Of a DNA stretch of 64,000 nt, positions 17,020 to 25,346 are shown one piece after another. Source of the stretch: Demequina sp. TMPB413. Its GTDB lineage: Bacteria > Actinomycetota > Actinomycetes > Actinomycetales > Demequinaceae. Under the pieces are notes generated by a model. It had not been told where the DNA came from. It did not search any database and saw only the letters and a list, made by a program, of their open reading frames with translations. Each line of letters opens with the position of its first letter. Positions within the stretch are counted from its first letter, which is position 1. The DNA lies in assembly GCF_020447105.2 (NCBI RefSeq), contig NZ_CP096184.1, positions 1,240,001 through 1,304,000 of the forward strand, written 5' to 3'. A program made the translations under genes and the position numbers.

Positions 17020-18096
17020 CTAGAACAGGGCGGGAATCGGCCCGGCCCCGGCGTCGGCCGTACTCGCCACTGACTTTCGCCACTCGCCGTTCGCATCGCG
17101 GGCCTCCGCCCTGGTGGTGGCGCTGCCCGTCGCCTCGTCGGTAGCGGCCTTGGTCAGCCCGTGGGCTTCCATCAGCGGCCGCATCGTGTCAGCCAGCCGA
17201 CGCCGATACGACTTGGGGGCGTAGGCGCCGTCGCCGTAGAGCGCGCGATACCTCGGCACCAGATCGGGCCGGTGCCGATGCAGCCACGCCGCGTACCACT
17301 CCTTGACGCCAGGGCGGAGGTGAAGACCCGTGTAACTCACCTGGGTAGCGCCAGCCTCCTTGATGCGCCCCAAAGCGGCATCGAGATGCTCAGGACTGTC
17401 GGTCAGAAAGGGCAGGATCGGCATCATAAACACGGCGACCTCAAAGCCTGCCTCTGAGGCCGCAGCGACCGTCGCTAGCCGTGCCGCCGTGGTGGGAGTG
17501 CCCGGCTCCATGGTCGACTGCAGATCGTCGTCAAAGATCGCGATCGACATCGCGAGTTGCACGTCAACCACCGTGGCCGCGTCAGCAAGGAGCGGCAGAT
17601 CCCGCCGCATGAGGGTTCCCTTGGTCAGAATCGAGAACGGCGTGTGCGCCTGTGCCAAGGCTTCGATGATGCCTGGCATGAGCCGGTACTTGCCCTCCGC
17701 CCGCTGATAGGGATCGGTGTTGGTGCCAAGCGCGACGTGTTCGCCCGTCCATGACGGGCGTGCGAGGTCGCGCCGCAGCGCCTCTGCCACATTGACCTTC
17801 ACGATCACCTGGGAATCGAAATCGCGCCCCGCGTCCAGCTCCAGGTAGCGATGACTTGGCCGCGCGAAGCAGTACACACACGCGTGTGAGCAGCCGCGAT
17901 AGGGGTTGATGGTCCAGCCAAAAGGAACGGCGCTGCCCGGACCTACCCGATTCAACGCGCTCTTGGCTGCCACTTCGTGAAACGTCACGCCCGCGAATTC
18001 GGGCGTGCGAACGGAGCGGATGAGGTTGCTGATCTTGGCGAGGCCGGGCAGGGCGTCACCGGCCTCCGATTCGAGCTTCTGTCCCTGCCAGCGCAT
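17020..18096 (-). CDS. Radical SAM protein of the Rv2578c family
   Basis: 358 residues. The iron-sulfur site is NPYRGCSHACVYCFAR (CxxxCxxC, about residues 66-79). Downstream are TNTDPYQ, which is typical of the family, and ILTKGTLMRRDLPLL. The family is related to spore-photoproduct-lyase-like radical SAM enzymes; several mycobacterial members carry inteins, which this one lacks. Function is unproven, although DNA-repair or photoproduct chemistry has been suggested by relationship. Begins with ATG and ends 20 bp from the convergent kinase gene. Confidence 0.9.
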   Translation of the reverse strand: MRWQGQKLESEAGDALPGLAKISNLIRSVRTPEFAGVTFHEVAAKSALNRVGPGSAVPFGWTINPYRGCSHACVYCFARPSHRYLELDAGRDFDSQVIVKVNVAEALRRDLARPSWTGEHVALGTNTDPYQRAEGKYRLMPGIIEALAQAHTPFSILTKGTLMRRDLPLLADAATVVDVQLAMSIAIFDDDLQSTMEPGTPTTAARLATVAAASEAGFEVAVFMMPILPFLTDSPEHLDAALGRIKEAGATQVSYTGLHLRPGVKEWYAAWLHRHRPDLVPRYRALYGDGAYAPKSYRRRLADTMRPLMEAHGLTKAATDEATGSATTRAEARDANGEWRKSVASTADAGAGPIPALF

Positions 18097-18170
18097 GGCC
18101 TCATTCGAACACGTGTTCGATGCGGGGTCAAGCGAGCCCCGCTAGCGGCACATACAAGCTACGGGCGCCC

Positions 18171-18428
18171 TTACCGACCCTTGGCGTCGTCGACGTCGTC
18201 AGAACCAGGGGCGTCGTGACTATCCGTGGCGCCCAGGGCGTCGTCCGCATCCTTGGAGGCGGGGGCTTCCTCGTCCTTCTCGATGGAAGGCGTTTGCCCT
18301 GCGTCGCGTCCCGCGCGGGCGGCGCCATACAGCTGCCAGCCGAAGTACCCCACGGCAAGAAGAGCGGCGCAGAACAGGAAGATGCCAGTAGGCGTCAGGT
18401 CAATGGTTCCGAGGATGGGCAGGTCCAT
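18171..18428 (-). CDS. Small membrane protein with acidic tail
   Basis: 85 residues. One hydrophobic helix (about 14-35, TGIFLFCAALLAVGYFGWQLY) is followed by a hydrophilic, strongly acidic C-terminus rich in Asp, Glu, Ala and Ser (KDEEAPASKDADDA). No family recognised. It lies between the radical SAM gene and the divergent SmtB-CDF operon. Codon usage and the clean helix support it as a real gene, but no role can be assigned. Confidence 0.65.
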   Translation of the reverse strand: MDLPILGTIDLTPTGIFLFCAALLAVGYFGWQLYGAARAGRDAGQTPSIEKDEEAPASKDADDALGATDSHDAPGSDDVDDAKGR

Positions 18429-18504
18429 GACTTCAGTATGTCAGCGCAGTCCCGGTCGTCACGTCAGCGGGCCCCCACTCGACCCGCGTCCTTATCCGCG
18501 CTAT

Positions 18505-18526
18505 TATCTGAACATCTGCTCAGATA
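18505..18526. promoter_or_regulatory. Candidate SmtB/CzrA-type operator
   Basis: Perfect 7-bp arms TATCTGA and TCAGATA are separated by 8 bp (22 bp overall), 12 bp before the regulator start. The TGA-x-CA core and length resemble the 12-2-12 type sites bound by SmtB-family zinc sensors. Autorepression is the likely use. Confidence 0.6.
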
Positions 18527-18538
18527 TTCAGGAGTGAC

Positions 18539-18886
18539 ATGACAGAGCCCCACCTTCACAGCCCGCTCCCCCGCGGCATTGACGCCGATCAAGCGGAAAG
18601 CCTCGCCGCGCCGTTTGCGTTGCTCGCGGATCCGTCTCGGTTGCGCATCGTCTACGCGCTCGTGGAAGGCGGGCCCATGTGCGTGTCGGACATCGCGGCG
18701 GTCGCTGGCAGCGGCGATTCCGCCACGAGCCACCAACTGGCGAAGCTCAAGGCGGCAGGAGTGGTGCGCGCTGAGCGCAAGGGCCGGGAGATCTGGTACC
18801 AAGTCGCCGACGCTCACATTCGCCTCTTGCTCGACGTCGCAGCGCAGCACTACTTGGCCGAGCGGCGGGAAGGCCCGGTCTCATGA
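18539..18886 (+). CDS. SmtB/CzrA-like zinc-responsive repressor
   Basis: 115 residues of the ArsR/SmtB family. The winged helix includes MCVSDIAAVAG, SATSHQLAKLKAAGVV and the wing RAERKGREIWYQV. The C-terminal helix has D-x-H-x10-H (DAHIRLLLDVAAQH) followed by Glu, close to the alpha-5 zinc site of SmtB/CzrA. AGGAG lies six bases before the ATG. It overlaps the CDF exporter gene by four bases and probably derepresses it when zinc or a similar ion is in excess. Confidence 0.9.
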   Translation: MTEPHLHSPLPRGIDADQAESLAAPFALLADPSRLRIVYALVEGGPMCVSDIAAVAGSGDSATSHQLAKLKAAGVVRAERKGREIWYQVADAHIRLLLDVAAQHYLAERREGPVS

Positions 18887-19779
18887 GCGCAAGCCACGAC
18901 CAAGCGTCTGCTTCAGCTGGTGGAAAGCACCGCCGCGCCCTGGCATGGGTACTCGGGCTCGTTCTCGCGTTTGTCGGAGTCGAAGTGGTCGCGGGATTGC
19001 TCACCGGCTCTCTCACCCTGTTGGCCGACGCCGGCCACATGGCAACCGACGCCCTGGGCGTCGGCATGGCGCTCGCCGCAGTGACCGCGGCCCGGCGTGC
19101 CGCCCGCAACCCCCGCCACACTTTCGGCCACTACCGCTGGGAGGTGCTGGCCGCACTTGCCAATGCCGCGCTTCTGCTCGGCGTGGCCGTCTACGTCGCT
19201 GTCGAGGGCGTCGGCCGCTTGCGCGAACCTGTCGACGTGGACGCGTGGCCGGTCCTTGTGGTCGCCATCGGCGGGCTCGCCGTGAACCTGGTGAGCTTCC
19301 GGCTGCTCCACGCTGGTTCCAAGGAAAGCCTCAACGTGCGCGGCGCCTACCTGGAGGTGATGGCCGATGCCATCGGCTCGGTGGGCGTCATGGTGTCGGC
19401 GATCGTGATTCTTACCACCGGGTGGCCCTACACGGACGCGGTCGTGGCACTTGCCCTCGCCGCATTCATCGTGCCGCGCGCCGTGTCGCTGGGAAGGGAG
19501 GCACTACGGATCGTGGTGCAGTCGGCGCCTGCCTCTGTCGACGTCGATGCGCTCACCGGAGAACTGGCGACGCTGGCGTCCGTCACGGATGTGCATGACG
19601 TCCACGTCTGGACCCTAACATCAGGTATGGACGTGGCGAGCGTGCACCTGGTGAGCGAGGAGGCGCACACGGCCGAGGTGGTGCGGGCCGCGCAGTCGGT
19701 ACTGCGGGAGCACGGCCTCGCCCACGCGACCGTGCAGGTTGAGGACGGCGCGGGGCAGCGGTGCGGGTCGGAGTGGTGA
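18883..19779 (+). CDS. Cation diffusion facilitator (CzcD/ZitB-like) metal exporter
   Basis: 298 residues, six helices plus a cytoplasmic C-terminal domain. Metal-site motifs are LLADAGHMATDALGV in helix 2 (HxxxD) and YLEVMADAIGSVGVM in helix 5, where Asp replaces the second His. The C-terminal dimerisation domain carries VHDVHVWTLTSGMDVASVH. These are classical Zn/Cd/Co exporter features. Translationally coupled to the SmtB-like sensor, together forming a self-contained zinc-detoxification module. Confidence 0.93.
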   Translation: MSASHDQASASAGGKHRRALAWVLGLVLAFVGVEVVAGLLTGSLTLLADAGHMATDALGVGMALAAVTAARRAARNPRHTFGHYRWEVLAALANAALLLGVAVYVAVEGVGRLREPVDVDAWPVLVVAIGGLAVNLVSFRLLHAGSKESLNVRGAYLEVMADAIGSVGVMVSAIVILTTGWPYTDAVVALALAAFIVPRAVSLGREALRIVVQSAPASVDVDALTGELATLASVTDVHDVHVWTLTSGMDVASVHLVSEEAHTAEVVRAAQSVLREHGLAHATVQVEDGAGQRCGSEW

Positions 19780-19891
19780 CGCCAGCGGGGGGCTACCCAA
19801 ACAGGTCGACAGCTCACCGGGACCAGCGTCGTCCCCCACGGCCCGCGGCGTGGGCGAGGATAGGGGTAGCGACCGTGAGAAAGGCCCTCCC

Positions 19892-20503
19892 ATGACCGAC
19901 GCCATCTGGCGCGAGCGCAAGAACGAGCGCCCCCAGGAAGACCCGACCAGGACGGAACTCGAAAAACTCCGCGCCGACGAATGGTTCAAGTACCGCGCCG
20001 GACCAGAGTTGCCTGAACTCCAACGAGAGACACTCGAGGTCTGCCGCGAGGTGTCTACGAAGTACTTCGCGGACCCGGCCGCCATGACAGACGCGTTCGC
20101 GGGCGCAATCGACTCCTGCGGACCGGGCCTAGACATCCGCCCGCCCATCTCCGTCGAGTACGGCGAGCGCGTCTCGATCGGTGCGAACGTCTTCATCAAT
20201 AGTGACTTCATGGTGATCGGCTCTGGCCGCATCACCATTGGCAATAACGTCCTCATCGGGCCCGGTACACGCCTTTACACGCCCAACCACTCCTTGGACG
20301 TCGAGTTGCGCAGGCAGGGATGGGAGATCGGCCTGCCCATCACCATCGAGGACGACGCGTGGCTGGGCGGTTCGGTCGTGGTGTGCCCCGGCGTGACCAT
20401 CGGCGCGCGCGCCGTCGTGGGGGCCGGTTCCGTTGTCACCAAGGACGTCCCGCCCGACGTCGTGGTTGCGGGCAACCCCGCGCGGGTGGTGCGCGAGCTC
20501 TAG
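19892..20503 (+). CDS. Maltose/galactoside O-acetyltransferase-like hexapeptide acyltransferase
   Basis: 203 residues. The N-terminal Mac domain (about 10-60, WFKYRAGPELPELQRETLEV) precedes a left-handed beta-helix of hexapeptide repeats (IGANVFINSDFMVIGSG, ITIGNNVLIGPG), the catalytic His in TPNHSLD and the C-terminal VVAGNPARVVREL. This is the Maa/NodL/LacA class, acetylating sugars with acetyl-CoA in the cytoplasm. I chose ATG 19892 because the Mac domain begins there. The stop overlaps the convergent DUF5317 stop in the sequence CTAG. Confidence 0.9.
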   Translation: MTDAIWRERKNERPQEDPTRTELEKLRADEWFKYRAGPELPELQRETLEVCREVSTKYFADPAAMTDAFAGAIDSCGPGLDIRPPISVEYGERVSIGANVFINSDFMVIGSGRITIGNNVLIGPGTRLYTPNHSLDVELRRQGWEIGLPITIEDDAWLGGSVVVCPGVTIGARAVVGAGSVVTKDVPPDVVVAGNPARVVREL

Positions 20504-21135
20504 TCGGGTTGTGCCGGCGTCGGCTTTGACTGCGTCGTCTCCCCCTGCGTCGTCTCCCCCGGCGTCAGCTGGCCCGGCATCGGCGTCGTCTCCCCCACCG
20601 CCGCCGTCGGCGACGTTGCTTTGCCGAGCCGACGCGTCCCACTCCAAGCCGCGATCCATGCGCCGAGCACGATCAGCACGTCCCCCACACTGAACGTGTT
20701 CGCGAGCGGGAGCGGTGCCGGCCAGGCGAAAACGTCGCCGAGCCACGGAAGCACGGGGCTGTCGAGCACGGCCGAGTTGGCAAACGCGCCATCGGTGTCG
20801 ATGCCCGCGGCCTCGCTCGCCGATCGACTCGCAGGGAGCGTGCCACCGTTGAGTGCAATGACGATGCCATTGAGGGCGGCGCCGGAGCCCACCCACCACA
20901 CACCGGGTGCGCTCCTGTTGAACCAGAGGAACGTGACGGCCACGGCGTAGGTGAGGATGTGCAGCACGGACGCGAGCGTGTGCGGCATGGGCACCTCGAG
21001 CGCCACGAGTTGCAGCGCGAGGGCCGCCCAAATGAGGAGCGGCCACCGCCACCGCCTCAGCAGAAGCCCGGCAGGCCAGCGCCACAAGATCAAGGGCGAC
21101 ACCACGGCCAGGGCGCACAAGACGAGAACGAGCAT
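20500..21135 (-). CDS. DUF5317 family membrane protein
   Basis: 211 residues with about five hydrophobic helices. The family features NGGTLPASRSA (about 96-106) and LANTFSVGDVLIVLGAWIA (about 143-162, seen as ANTFSVGDVLIVLG) point to DUF5317. The C-terminus is a repetitive polar tail with copies of GETTQ/GETTP, so the tail DNA contains imperfect direct repeats of about 15-30 bp (20530-20600). It is the last gene behind the GGDEF-EAL gene with only 2 bp between them, so it is probably co-transcribed. No function known. Confidence 0.8.
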   Translation of the reverse strand: MLVLVLCALAVVSPLILWRWPAGLLLRRWRWPLLIWAALALQLVALEVPMPHTLASVLHILTYAVAVTFLWFNRSAPGVWWVGSGAALNGIVIALNGGTLPASRSASEAAGIDTDGAFANSAVLDSPVLPWLGDVFAWPAPLPLANTFSVGDVLIVLGAWIAAWSGTRRLGKATSPTAAVGETTPMPGQLTPGETTQGETTQSKPTPAQPD

Positions 21136-21137
21136 TG

Positions 21138-23204
21138 TTAGCGGGCCGCCTGCCTGGCCGCTGCCGCCGTCTGCGCCTCGCCGCGCAAGCGCGCCTCCAT
21201 CTGCTCGGCGGAGTTCGGTTCGCCAAGGTGATAGCCCTGACCGATGACGCGGCCCATGGCTCGCAGCGTCGTCGCGGTGGGCTCATCCTCGATGCCCTCG
21301 GCGACCACACGCAGGCCGAGCGCGAGGGCGAGTTCGATCGTGGAGCGCACGATGATGAGGTCGTGATCGTCGCTGCGGATATCGCACACAAAGGAACGGT
21401 CGATCTTGAGCTCGTCGATCTCGAGCCGCTTGAGGTAACTGAGGGACGCATTGCCAGTGCCGTAGTCGTCGATCGAGATCTCGACGCCCATAGCGCGCAG
21501 TGCGCGGATCACCACATCGGCGCGAGCGGGGTCGGACAGAATGCCGGTCTCCGTCACCTCGAGCACCAGGGAGTTCAGCGGCACGCCGTGCAGTTTCGCG
21601 GCCTGGGCGACCTGATCGGGCAGGCCGAGATCGGACAGGTGGCGCGCGGACAGGTTGACGGCGAGGCGAAGCTTGTAGCCGAGGGCTCGCCATGAGGCGA
21701 GTTGGCCAAGCGCGGTGTCGAGCACGAACGCCGTCAAGGGGAAGATCAGGCCGGAGTTCTCCGCCAAGGGGACAAACTCGTCAGGCGCCACCAGCCCGCG
21801 GCGCGGGTGGTACCAGCGCACAAGGACCTCGACGCCGACCGTGCGGTGGTCCATCAGGTCAACTTGCGGCTGGTACGCGACGTGAAGTTCGCGCTTGTCG
21901 ATCGCGGTGCGGAGGTCGGCGAGCAGTTGGAGGCGCTCGACGGTGTTGACGTCCAGGTCGGGCGAGTAGGTGCTGATGCGGTCGCGCTCGAGTTTGGCGT
22001 GGTACAGCGCGATATCGGCGTTCTTCATGAGGGTCTCGCCGTCCTCGCCGTGTTCGGGGGCGACGGCAACGCCGACGCTGGCACGCACCAGCAGTTCGAG
22101 TTCGCCGACGGGCACGGCGTTGTCGAAGGACGCGAGGAGTTCGCGGGCCATCTGGCGAGCTTCGAGCAGTCCGCCGCGGACAACGACTGCGAACTCGTCG
22201 CCACCCAAGCGGTGGACAGAGGCGTTGTCTGGTGCGGCGGCCACGAGTTGTCCCGCGACGTGGCGCAGGATCTGGTCGCCGACGGGGTGGCCAAGAGTGT
22301 CGTTGATGTCCTTGAAGTGGTCGAGGTCGAACAGGACGAGGCTGGGGCCGGCGGTGTCCGTGTCGTCAGCGGCCTCAAATCCTCTCTCGAGTTCACGGTG
22401 GAGTTGTCCCCTGTTACCTAGCCCCGTGAGTGAATCATGCGTTGCGTCGTATGCGTGACGGGCCGACGCGGAGACGAAAAGATGCGCTGCGATCACAGGG
22501 GCACCCAAGAGGGCCAAGGCACCCACGCCATCGTCCGCGACGATCGCGGCGATGCCACCGACGCAAAGCAACACGACGTTGCTCACCAGAAGGTCTCGCA
22601 AGTCGTCTCGCAACACGAGTTGCAGGGACTGACCTGTGGAGAGAGAAATCACGCCAGCAACGAGTATCCAGTTGACGAGAAACATGCACGCACCCGCGAT
22701 AACCAACGGAACTATCTGGCCCGGCGAAACCGTCGATGGTCCACCAAAAATGGGGACGCCAGCCAGCCAGGAGTAGATCGCTCGGCCAGCGACGACGCTC
22801 AGCGCGTACTGCGCAGTGTTGAACAGCGACTTGGTCCACGCTCGGCGCTGGTGCAGGTCGTCGACGACGCTGGCGACAGCTTGCACCACAACCGCAATCC
22901 CCAAGCCCCCGACCGCGATGAGCGCCAGCACGAACGGAGCAGATGTCGAAAGGGTGCGCTCCTGCGCTCTCGATCCGATCAACAGGGGCTTCACCTCGCC
23001 CGCGACGGCCGCAACGACGAGAAATAGCGTGGGCCACAAAAGCAGTTCGGGGAGCACTTGCGACCATGGTGTGAACACCACGGCCGCGGCGATGACTGCA
23101 AGCCCCGACAACCCCACAGTCGCGAGATATGCGAAAAGACGCGAGGGTGGCGCGGGCGAGAACCTCGCCGCGCCACCCTCGCTAATGGATGGTGTCAATT
23201 CCAC
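21138..23204 (-). CDS. Membrane-bound bifunctional GGDEF-EAL cyclic-di-GMP protein
   Basis: About 688 residues. Residues about 20-260 form a multi-helix membrane sensor (roughly eight helices). The diguanylate-cyclase domain follows with LFDLDHFKDIND and the intact active loop RLGGDEF. The phosphodiesterase domain has EVLVRW in place of EALxRW, NLSARHL, DDYGTGNASLSYL and VVAEGIED. Key acidic residues are conserved, so both activities are possible. The start is uncertain: GTG 23204 and TTG 23198 lie within the end of the upstream 36-residue reading frame, and ATG 23297 would overlap almost all of it. It is probably translated by coupling to that small gene. Confidence 0.9.
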   Translation of the reverse strand: MELTPSISEGGAARFSPAPPSRLFAYLATVGLSGLAVIAAAVVFTPWSQVLPELLLWPTLFLVVAAVAGEVKPLLIGSRAQERTLSTSAPFVLALIAVGGLGIAVVVQAVASVVDDLHQRRAWTKSLFNTAQYALSVVAGRAIYSWLAGVPIFGGPSTVSPGQIVPLVIAGACMFLVNWILVAGVISLSTGQSLQLVLRDDLRDLLVSNVVLLCVGGIAAIVADDGVGALALLGAPVIAAHLFVSASARHAYDATHDSLTGLGNRGQLHRELERGFEAADDTDTAGPSLVLFDLDHFKDINDTLGHPVGDQILRHVAGQLVAAAPDNASVHRLGGDEFAVVVRGGLLEARQMARELLASFDNAVPVGELELLVRASVGVAVAPEHGEDGETLMKNADIALYHAKLERDRISTYSPDLDVNTVERLQLLADLRTAIDKRELHVAYQPQVDLMDHRTVGVEVLVRWYHPRRGLVAPDEFVPLAENSGLIFPLTAFVLDTALGQLASWRALGYKLRLAVNLSARHLSDLGLPDQVAQAAKLHGVPLNSLVLEVTETGILSDPARADVVIRALRAMGVEISIDDYGTGNASLSYLKRLEIDELKIDRSFVCDIRSDDHDLIIVRSTIELALALGLRVVAEGIEDEPTATTLRAMGRVIGQGYHLGEPNSAEQMEARLRGEAQTAAAARQAAR

Positions 23205-23305
23205 TTCCAGCCGGCACCAACCGTCGCGGCAACTGCGATGAGCGTGCCAGCGCTCACGCTGATCTGCGCGATCTTGCTGTCCTTGATGATCTTCCACTTG
23301 TCCAT
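23195..23305 (-). CDS. 36-residue cationic/hydrophobic peptide coupled to the GGDEF-EAL gene
   Basis: A short frame with a strong Shine-Dalgarno (GAGGAG, about 6 bases before the ATG). The peptide begins with an amphipathic basic segment (MDKWKIIKDSKIAQ), continues as a hydrophobic Ala/Val/Gly segment (about 17-32) and ends in GWKWN. Its TGA overlaps a TTG in the frame of the GGDEF-EAL protein (TTGA) and lies within nine bases of a GTG. No family recognised. The composition suits a membrane-active or secreted peptide; without modification genes or a transporter, a pheromone or toxin role is only a hypothesis. Confidence 0.7.
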   Translation of the reverse strand: MDKWKIIKDSKIAQISVSAGTLIAVAATVGAGWKWN

Positions 23306-23631
23306 GAGGACTCCTCGTACTTGAGGGGCGCAGACGAGCCTCGCCTCCGGACCTGGCGCGCTGAGTGCGTCAGGACGATCCGGTTACGTGGATCTCGCCT
23401 CTCGTCCCTAGTCATATCGGCCGCCGGTCGGCGTCCGTAACTCATCCTGTCGCAATTCCGGTAATGATGCGCAGTGCGAAACGCAGCACAAGAGTTTTCG
23501 ATACGCGGAACATGCGCCGACGCGGCACGGCGGAGATGTGGTTTCGCGTCGCCCTTCGCTACCAGGAGCGTCGGCGGCACGGACGAACGAGGCCGTGTGC
23601 CAACGAGCATAAGTAGTTGCTCCGCTAGTAA
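23306..23631. other. 326-bp stretch between prfC and the small peptide gene
   Basis: No convincing gene. A 118-codon minus-strand frame here has unconserved-looking, Arg/Ser-rich content and overlaps the peptide gene in another frame, so I do not call it. I searched for the conserved core of the class I cyclic-di-GMP riboswitch and did not see it. The stretch probably holds the promoter and leader of the peptide-GGDEF-EAL operon. Confidence 0.5.
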
Positions 23632-25239
23632 TCAGTCGTCGCTCGCGTCGAGTGGCACCAAAGGGATATCCGAATGAGCCCGCTCAAATGACCTCACATG
23701 CCAGATGTCGCGGAACAGCGCCAGCCACGCGCCGTCGCGTCGGCGCACGATCTCAATCGCGGACGACGCGCCCACGGCAGCAAGATCGGCAGGCCTGACC
23801 ACCCGCGCGAGCGAAAAGCCCATCCGGTCGAGCCGAATGGGTGCGGAGAACTCGTGCTCCATGCGGAACTCGGCCACCTCGAATTGCAGCGGTCCCACGG
23901 CCGCGAGGATCGGGTTCGCGTCGCCACGATTCTCAGAAATGAGCACCTGCACCACGCCCTCTTGCTCGAGCTGTGCAATCGCCTTGCGGAACTGCTTCGA
24001 CCGCCCAGGGTCACGCACGGAAGCCACCGCGAAGTGCTCCGGCGCAAAGGCAGGCATAGGGGGAAAGCACACGACCGCGCCGGCGGGATCAAAGATCGTA
24101 TCGCCAACGCTCAGATTGCTGGCGTTGACCAGGCCGACGACGTCGCCAGGAAACGCCTCTTCCATCGTCTCGCGTTCGCGCCCAAACACCGACAGGGCGT
24201 ACTTGGTCGCGAAGGGTCGCCCTGAAGGCTCGTGCGTGACGACCATGCCGCGTTCAAACCGCCCAGAGCACACGCGGATGTAGGCCAGGTGGTCGCGGTG
24301 TTGGCGGTCCATGCCCGCCTGGATCTTGAAGACGAAACCACTGAATGGCTCGTCGATCTGCCTGGCGGCTGACCCTGCGCCGGCCGCTGGCCGTGCGCGC
24401 GGCGGCGGCGCCAGGGCGACGACGGCGTCGAGAAGCTGCCTCACGCCGATGTTGGCGAGCGCCGCTCCAAAAAGCATGGGGGTGGTCTTTCCTTGGAGGA
24501 AGGACTCTCGGTCGACCGATTCGAGCAAGTGAGCCTCGTCGTACGCGACCTCGTACGCGTCGCCCAACTGCTGCACAGCGTCGGCCGCTGGAAGGTAGTG
24601 CTCTTCGGCAACGTCGGCGCCACCGGGGCTCTTGACGTAGGTGCGGACGCTCAGGTCCTCGCGGTCGAGCAGTCCCTCGAAGCGACCCGCCTCGCCAACG
24701 GGCCACGTGATGGGCGTGGCGCGCAGGCCGATGCGCTGTTCGAGTTCGTCGCACAGGTCAAGCACGGCGCGGCCCGGCCTGTCCCACTTATTGACGAACG
24801 TGATGACGGGCACTCCGCGCCTGCGACACACGTCGAACAGCTTGAGGGTCTGCGGCTCAAGACCCTTGGCGGCGTCGAGAAGCATCACTGCGGCGTCGAC
24901 GGCGGTGAGCACGCGGTAGGTGTCCTCGGAGAAGTCCGCGTGGCCTGGGGTGTCCAGGAGGTTGATGATGTGGTCGCCGTATTCGAACTGCAACGCTGCG
25001 GAGGTGATGGAGATGCCGCGCTTGCGCTCCACCTCAAGCCAGTCGGACACGGTGCCGGAGCGCCCGCCCTTTCCGTGCACGGCGCCGGCGCGGTCGATCG
25101 CGTGGGCGTGCAGCGCTAATGCTTCGGTGAGGGTCGACTTGCCAGCGTCGGGGTGGGAGATGACGGCGATGCTGCGGCGACGCGCGGCCTCTTTGGTCAC
25201 TGTCGCGGCCAGTGCTGGGCGCGGTGGTGCGTCGGTCAC
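23632..25239 (-). CDS. prfC: Peptide chain release factor 3
   Basis: 535 residues, translational GTPase that recycles class-I release factors. G1 is SHPDAGKST (about 28-36), the switch I region contains RGISI, G3 is DTPGHADFSEDTYR, and G4 is FVNKWDRPGR. The domain 2 and 3 sequences (GFVFKIQAGMDRQHRDHLAY, seen as FKIQAGMDRQHRDHLAY) match RF3 rather than EF-G. Length is normal for the family. The start is GTG with a GGGAG-like site upstream. Stands as a single gene, same strand as the c-di-GMP operon downstream. Confidence 0.96.
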   Translation of the reverse strand: MTDAPPRPALAATVTKEAARRRSIAVISHPDAGKSTLTEALALHAHAIDRAGAVHGKGGRSGTVSDWLEVERKRGISITSAALQFEYGDHIINLLDTPGHADFSEDTYRVLTAVDAAVMLLDAAKGLEPQTLKLFDVCRRRGVPVITFVNKWDRPGRAVLDLCDELEQRIGLRATPITWPVGEAGRFEGLLDREDLSVRTYVKSPGGADVAEEHYLPAADAVQQLGDAYEVAYDEAHLLESVDRESFLQGKTTPMLFGAALANIGVRQLLDAVVALAPPPRARPAAGAGSAARQIDEPFSGFVFKIQAGMDRQHRDHLAYIRVCSGRFERGMVVTHEPSGRPFATKYALSVFGRERETMEEAFPGDVVGLVNASNLSVGDTIFDPAGAVVCFPPMPAFAPEHFAVASVRDPGRSKQFRKAIAQLEQEGVVQVLISENRGDANPILAAVGPLQFEVAEFRMEHEFSAPIRLDRMGFSLARVVRPADLAAVGASSAIEIVRRRDGAWLALFRDIWHVRSFERAHSDIPLVPLDASDD

Positions 25240-25346
25240 TTCTTCTCCCGTGTCGCGGCTCTCGAAAACGGCCGGCGGTGCGGCAGAGGCTTCACTTCTA
25301 GCCTACCTGGGCCGCAGTGAGAGTTCTCCCCTGCGCGTGAGCGGGA

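Noticed and set aside
20500-20503. Overlapping stop codons of acetyltransferase and DUF5317 genes
   Set aside because: A CTAG overlap at convergent ends is a common arrangement, not a special signal.
23254-23610. 118-codon minus-strand frame upstream of the GGDEF-EAL gene
   Set aside because: Low-quality composition, overlaps the well-supported 36-residue peptide in another frame, no domain and no ribosome site.
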